Source of the DNA: Saxidomus purpurata
Taxonomy: Eukaryota > Mollusca > Bivalvia > Venerida > Veneridae
Direction of reading: 5' to 3'
NCBI GenBank assembly: GCA_022818135.1
Contig: JAFMSR010000012.1
Location: 8,270,070 to 8,334,069, forward strand
DNA length: 64,000 bases
Shown: positions 60,056 to 64,000 of the stretch, one piece after another
Numbering within the stretch: position 1 is the first letter of the stretch
How the letters are laid out: each line of letters starts with the position of its first letter
Program-made: the position numbers and the translations under genes
Notes under the pieces: model-generated
Told to the model about the DNA's origin: nothing
What the model saw: the letters and a program-made list of their open reading frames with translations, nothing else
The model's database searches: none

Positions 60056-60285
60056 GCCTGAGTGGTGTAGTGGTTACATCGCTTGCTAAAGAGTTTTAGT
60101 ACCCACGTTCGATTCCTGATCACTTCGGGCTTGTCCTTGTGCAAGACACCTGACGCAACAGGTTGTAAATCAGTATCAGTAATGAAAACTAGATGGTTGC
60201 TTTTGTCACAAAAACGTATCTCTCCCCAAAGGCAGTTTGTCAATAATCGTAATACTGAAACAGGATATCAAAATAACACAAAATC
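60056..60285 (+). mobile_element. tRNA-derived SINE, plus strand
   Basis: The 75-nt tRNA-like head (60056-60130) has A-box TGGTGTAGTGG (60063-60073), B-box GTTCGATTCC (60107-60116) and acceptor-like ends GCCTGAG and TTCGGGC. The body continues TTGTCCTTGTGCAAGACACC, then an unrecognised AT-rich part to about 60285. The A/B-box spacing is that of an intact tRNA, but the arms are degenerate and it is followed by SINE-like body sequence, so it is not a tRNA gene. The overlapping 77- and 99-codon frames are shadows. Confidence 0.7.
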
Positions 60286-60287
60286 TA

Positions 60288-61095
60288 TTTTAGTAACAGT
60301 GACCTTGACACCTTGAAAAGACAAGATATTTTGTTTTGCTTAAAACACTTTAAAACCTAAAGAAAACTGTTGTTTCTTTAGATATATTTTAGTAACAGTG
60401 ACCTTGATCGTAATCCTCGTGACACGCACTGCAATCCCAAGCTTCCACTTCACGTAAGCTACCTACACACCAATTTTCGTTGCAATGAGTCACTCTTAAC
60501 TCGAGTTTTTGAGCGGAAACAATTTTTCTAGTTTAGTAACATTGACCTTGACTTTGCCCGTAGGTGGTTGTAACAGGCCCTCTGCCCATCGTCTCAATAT
60601 GGTGAATATGTGTGGTGAGTTATTCTTAAATCCTTCTAGGGGTTTAAGCGATATGGAGCGGGCACGAAATATAGTCATATGACCTTTGATCTCTAATTAT
60701 GACCTTGACCTTGAACTAAGGTGGTTGTAACATGCATTCTGCACATCGTCTTCATATGATAAACATTTGTGGTGAGTTATTCTTAAAATCCTTCTTGGAG
60801 TTCAAGAGATATGGAGCGGACACGAAATATAGTCATATGACCTTTGATCTCTAATTGTGACCTTGATCTTGAATTAAAGTGGTTGTAACATGCGGTCTTT
60901 ACATCGTCTCAATATGGTGAACATTTGTGGTGAGTTATTCATAAATCATTCAATGTGTTCAAGAGATATGGAACAGACACGATTTCGGACAGACGGACAG
61001 ACATCGGACGGACGAACGGACGGAGAGATACAACTCGCCAAAAACAGCATGACTCTCCCCCTTTATATTGGGGGTGGGGGTGGGGGGGGGGGGAG
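60288..61095 (+). repeat. Tandem element with ~158-bp units, GACGGACAGAC block and poly(G) end
   Basis: GACCTTGA(T/C) landmarks lie at 60301, 60400, 60544, 60701 and 60859 (last two spacings 157 and 158; the first two units are shortened). Units carry TGGTTGTAACA, ATCGTCT(C/T)AATATGGTGAA, GGTGAGTTATTC and GATATGGAGCG. Then come GACAGACGGACAGAC and GACGGACGAACGGACGG (about 60990-61025) and CTCCCCCTTTATATTGGGGG leading into a G-rich run (61067-61094). I know this layout from dispersed mollusc repeats. The CCCCC...GGGGG end can form a hairpin. Confidence 0.75.
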
Positions 61096-61178
61096 ACATA
61101 ATGACACAGAAATAAGAAACTACGGAAGTATTTATTAATTTTCAAAAAACCTAGTTTTCTTGGCCTTTTGCAGAATGA

Positions 61179-61442
61179 GTACTGTACAATAGTAAAACAC
61201 TTTTCAAATCACTACCTGCCATTGAATCAAACTTTATATTCAAATTACCTATAGAAACTGGCAGATGGAGAAACATACCACAGAATGAAAGAAAATGCAC
61301 TAATTGTCAAGAAGTAGAACTAGGAGACGAATATCATTATCTTTTAATCTGCCCCGTCTTTAATATCGATAGAAATACATGTAGATACATTGATAGATAT
61401 GCACGAACAAGGTCAAATTTAAAAGTATTGTTTCACAATTAA
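61179..61442 (+). pseudogene. 3' end of a non-LTR retrotransposon ORF2 (5'-truncated)
   Basis: Open frame of 87 codons ending at TAA 61440-61442 and preceded by an in-frame stop at 61176. It contains LPIETGRWRNIPQNERKCTN then CQEVELGDEYHYLLICPVF. The pattern R.C..C...E.GDE.H.LL.CP is the zinc-knuckle-like C-terminal segment found after the reverse transcriptase in many animal non-LTR elements (CR1/I/RTE-like types). The reverse transcriptase and endonuclease are absent. 5' truncation is usual for such insertions. It lies directly behind the 60.3-61.1-kb tandem element. Clade assignment is not possible from this fragment. Confidence 0.8.
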
Positions 61443-61505
61443 AGCCCTTATGGCTTGTGTTTAATTGTGTAATATTGGTTGTTGAGTTAAACTAAACTTT
61501 ATGAA
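61443..61505 (+). repeat. 3' UTR of the retrotransposon fragment
   Basis: Directly after the stop, AAGCCCTTATGGCTTGTG can form a small stem, followed by TTTAATTGTGT and AAACTAAACTTTATGA. The exact 3' end and any target-site duplication could not be fixed. Confidence 0.45.
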
Positions 61506-61629
61506 AAATCCAGTTTTGTTTACAATTGATGACTATAATACAGTCGTGGAGTGGAGAATCACAACTATTGAACTTATAAACCTATTCAAGGAAAATGTAG
61601 GTCTGAGGCAAATTATCCACCTTAAGTAA

Positions 61630-61801
61630 CCTTATGAACTTCATGTCATCGTGCTACTCTATCATTTATAACCATTGAACTGCTTTCGGTGCCGGTGAAA
61701 TTTTGTATAACAGGAACCGGTGAATGTTATTGTATTACGCAATGCATTATGGGATTGTTTATTAGTAACGGTGCTTGGTTACATAATCTACCTGATATCT
61801 G
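61630..61801 (+). CDS. Weak exon candidate ending at a strong donor
   Basis: The plus strand is open from a stop near 61634 to a strong donor (ATCTG|GTAAGTTAT, after 61801). An ATG near 61747 would give MGLFISNGAWLHNLPDI as a first coding exon. Upstream codons (ELLSVPVKFCITGTGECYC) are also open. There is no clear acceptor or promoter, and no match to any family I know. Could be chance. Confidence 0.15.
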
Positions 61802-61941
61802 GTAAGTTATTTTCTGGAAAAGATAAATGGACTAATATTGTTAAAAGTGTAATTTATTATTTAAAACTTTGCAAAGAAACTGTCTAAGCTCATATCTTCC
61901 TTAAAACACTTGTGCTTTTGTTTTCTTAAGGTTTAACTTTG

Positions 61942-62062
61942 TACCCTGAATTCTTAGGAACTGTGCCCAGAAATTAATGGCACATTATACGTGATCGCAA
62001 TCTGGGCACCAAAACTCGCACCCTGAATCTTTGGTCACTGTGCCCAAAAAGGTTAGCACTTA
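61942..62062. repeat. Imperfect direct repeat with internal inverted repeat
   Basis: ACCCTGAAT(T)CTT...GTGCCCA recurs with a 77-bp period (61942 and 62019). GTGCCCAGA (about 61963) and TCTGGGCAC (about 62001) are exact reverse complements, so the segment between them can fold into a hairpin. Confidence 0.6.
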
Positions 62063-62319
62063 AGTCTAAGCAGTATGAAAGGGCCAGATTTCTGTGATCT
62101 GCAGTTAGTCTAAATCAGAGTTCCAACCAAACTTCTGTGTTGCTCAACCATTTAAGTAAGACTTTAACAAACTTTATTTTTAGTTTAGACTGTAGTTTGA
62201 CAGATTTTTACATATTTTTATATCTATTTATTTACAAGAGACATTTTCCTATTGGGAACAGTGCATTTACTGAACGGTCACTATAAAGCATTTGTTGATG
62301 AGCTCTACATGTTAGCTTT

Positions 62320-62372
62320 CAAGTAAAGTCAAATCAAGTCAGTAAAGTTAAGTCAGTGAAGTCAAGTAACGA
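62320..62372. repeat. Degenerate AAGTCA-type short tandem repeat
   Basis: AAGTAAAGTCAAATCAAGTC, AGTAAAGTTAAGTC, AGTGAAGTCAAGTAAC: repeated AAGTCA/AAAGT(C/T)A units with drift. Confidence 0.6.
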
Positions 62373-62379
62373 TACTATT

Positions 62380-63360
62380 TGTTGATTGGGAAATTTCTGC
62401 GTTGAATACCTTACAGATCTGTTGTATAGCAATGATTGCTAACCAATATTAATTAACAAATCTAGTCAAGACAAATACATTAAAGGACATTGCGTTTCGT
62501 GATAAATACTTTGGAGATTTGCTTTGTACGTTCAAGGGTATTCCAATTATTACAATCATAGTATTGTGATACTGAGTTACGTGCATGCACTGTCGTTATA
62601 TAAATGGATTATTGTTTTCTTTCAATAAATTCATAGAAACATTCGTTTGTATATCTACCACTTGTGGAATGGGCCCACCAAAAAAAAAAGAACCGGAACT
62701 TTATTTAGTAATTGTACAGTTATTTAGGTTAGGTTGGTTGTCTGTCTGGAGCGTAACAGTATTAACCTAATGACAATGGATAACTATATTACACTGATAA
62801 AATATTAGTATACTTTCTGATAAGATAACGAAATAGTTTAGAAGTGTTTAAATTACTAATGTTCAATTTCTTTTTTCTTTTCTACTAAAAGTTGATGTAA
62901 AGACCGAATTTCATACTTCCTTTACAGATGTATATATGATGTTATAGACAACGGGTTCTAAATGTACTTTTTAATATATGTACAGGCTGTTAAATGTCAA
63001 TGATAATTGAATTTGTTTAGTACTTTTCCTTCTTTTTCTTATATTTTACTTGTATAATTGTAAATCATGTATCACAGATATTGTATAACTCATTCCTCCA
63101 GCATTCTTATTAATCTTAATTTTCATTTTTTCTATTTCACAGTTAGGCTACTGGCAAAGATTGTAGAGTTATATTCGCCTGTAAATATATAGGTCAATGT
63201 CTAGTCGGTCTAAAGCTGCCTTAATCTAGACAGCTAGTATATACTAAGACTTCCCTAGACTCTTTAGAATGAGGCCTTTTTTTGCGCCTCAATGTTTATT
63301 TTCAGTTTAGAAAATGTGTTATTTGACTACGGTGGCACAGAGGTGACATGTGTATGTTTT
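62380..63360. other. AT-rich stretch, nothing recognised
   Basis: The 61-codon plus frame at 62585 has no supporting signals. GAGGC...GCCTC near 63271-63290 is a weak hairpin. Confidence 0.35.
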
Positions 63361-63365
63361 TATTT

Positions 63366-63972
63366 ATCTCGTGCGCATGACATACTAAGTCGTGCGCACG
63401 AGATACTATGTCGTGCGCACGAGATAATTAAGTCGTGCGCACGATTTACTATGTCGTGCGCACGAGTTACTAAGTCGTGCGTACGAGATAATTAAGTCGA
63501 GCGCACGAGTTACTATGTCGTGCGTACGAGTTACTAAGTCGTGCGCTAGAGTTACTAAGTCGTGCGCACGAGTTACTAGGTCGTGCGCACGAGATACTAG
63601 GTCGTGCGCACGAGATAATTAAGTCTTGCGCACGAGATAATTAAGTCGTGCGCACGAATAACTATGTCGTGCGCACAAGTTACTAAGTCTTGTTCGCTAC
63701 ATTGAGATAATTATCTCGTGCGCACGAGTTACTATGTCGTGCGCACGAGTTACTTGTAGTTCGGTCGAGATAATTGTTGTCGCACAATGACTTAATTATC
63801 TCGTGCGCACGAGATAGTTAGTCGTGCGCACGAGTTACTTTGTCGTGCGCAAGAGATACTCTCGTGCGCATGAGATAGTATGTCATGCGCACGAGATACT
63901 ATGTCGTGCGCACGAGTTAGTTAAGTCGTGCGCACGACATAGTAAGTCGTGCGCACGAGTTACTAAGTCAGT
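63366..63972. repeat. Satellite array, 21-22 bp unit with palindromic CGTGCGCACG core
   Basis: About 25 units of the form GTCGTGCGCACGAG plus ATACTAT, TTACTAA or ATAATTAA, spaced 21 or 22 bp (for example cores at about 63391, 63412, 63434, 63455). The core TCGTGCGCACGA is a perfect 12-bp palindrome. Two short interruptions occur, near 63690-63717 and 63757-63795; next to them, units such as TTAATTATCTCGTGCGCACG read in the opposite orientation, and GAGATAATTATCTC marks a switch point. The 67-codon frame reading RAHEI repeats is a by-product of the 21-bp period. Confidence 0.9.
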
Positions 63973-64000
63973 CAAATCAGTTCCCTACATACGGAGACAT

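Noticed and set aside
60056..60130. Functional tRNA gene
   Set aside because: A- and B-boxes are good, but anticodon and T stems do not pair and the sequence runs into a SINE body.
63292..63495. Frame encoding SRAHEI-type repeats
   Set aside because: The 21-bp satellite period keeps any frame open. It is a by-product of the repeat, not a gene.
63366..63972. CRISPR-like array
   Set aside because: Units are 21-22 bp with linkers of a few repeated variants rather than unique spacers, in a eukaryotic context. It is a satellite.

Overview
This window looks like intergenic or intronic nuclear DNA from a eukaryote, most likely a bivalve mollusc. A heterodont (venerid-like) clam is my best guess. 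The base composition is about two-thirds A+T by eye. No reading frame exceeds 125 codons and nothing resembles a bacterial operon. The repeats are of kinds I associate with bivalve genomes: tandem-unit elements ending in a GACGCCGACG-rich tract and a GTCGAGCTAAAA terminus, tRNA-derived SINEs, a TTCGCGAA-rich short repeat, and the 3' end of a non-LTR retrotransposon. The species call is inference from repeat style and needs a database search.

Repeats by region: (i) 1-3.4 kb holds two copies of the GACGCC-tailed element, a 28-bp minisatellite, and one half of a diverged duplication whose partner lies at 6.0-6.3 kb. (ii) 7.6-10.5 kb holds small duplications, two repeat fragments and a CpG-dense patch. 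(iii) 14.4-17.3 kb holds the best full copy of the GACGCC element and another repeat fragment. (iv) 22.9-23.7 kb holds a second subfamily of that element. (v) 33.8-39.4 kb is repeat-dense: two SINEs, a tandem array carrying a nuclear-receptor-like motif, and a 1.34-kb near-palindromic transposon with a perfect 8-bp target-site duplication. (vi) 54.4-57.1 kb is a head-to-tail pair of 1.4-kb and 1.25-kb repeats. (vii) 59.4-61.5 kb is a nested cluster of a TTCGCG repeat, a SINE, a ~158-bp tandem element and a retrotransposon 3' end. (viii) 63.37-63.97 kb is a 21-22 bp satellite built on a palindromic CGTGCGCACG core.

No complete protein-coding gene is recognisable. Several short frames on the minus strand look like exons by composition and flanking splice signals: 58.1, 30.1, 25.7, 19.7, 19.2, 10.6 and 4.8 kb. 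Some adjoin in compatible phase (58.1 to 30.1 to 25.7; 19.2 to 10.6 to 4.8). This would fit one or more minus-strand genes with very large introns, but I recognise no domain and each call is provisional. Candidate plus-strand exons at 46.0-46.3 kb and 61.7-61.8 kb are weaker. Most of the rest is AT-rich sequence in which I see nothing.

The most unusual items are the near-palindromic transposon, the Z-DNA or cruciform-prone satellite, paired changes at the two ends of the GACGCC element subfamilies, a 22-bp perfect miRNA-like hairpin at 27.09-27.15 kb, and the repeated ROR-like motif at 36.0-36.2 kb.
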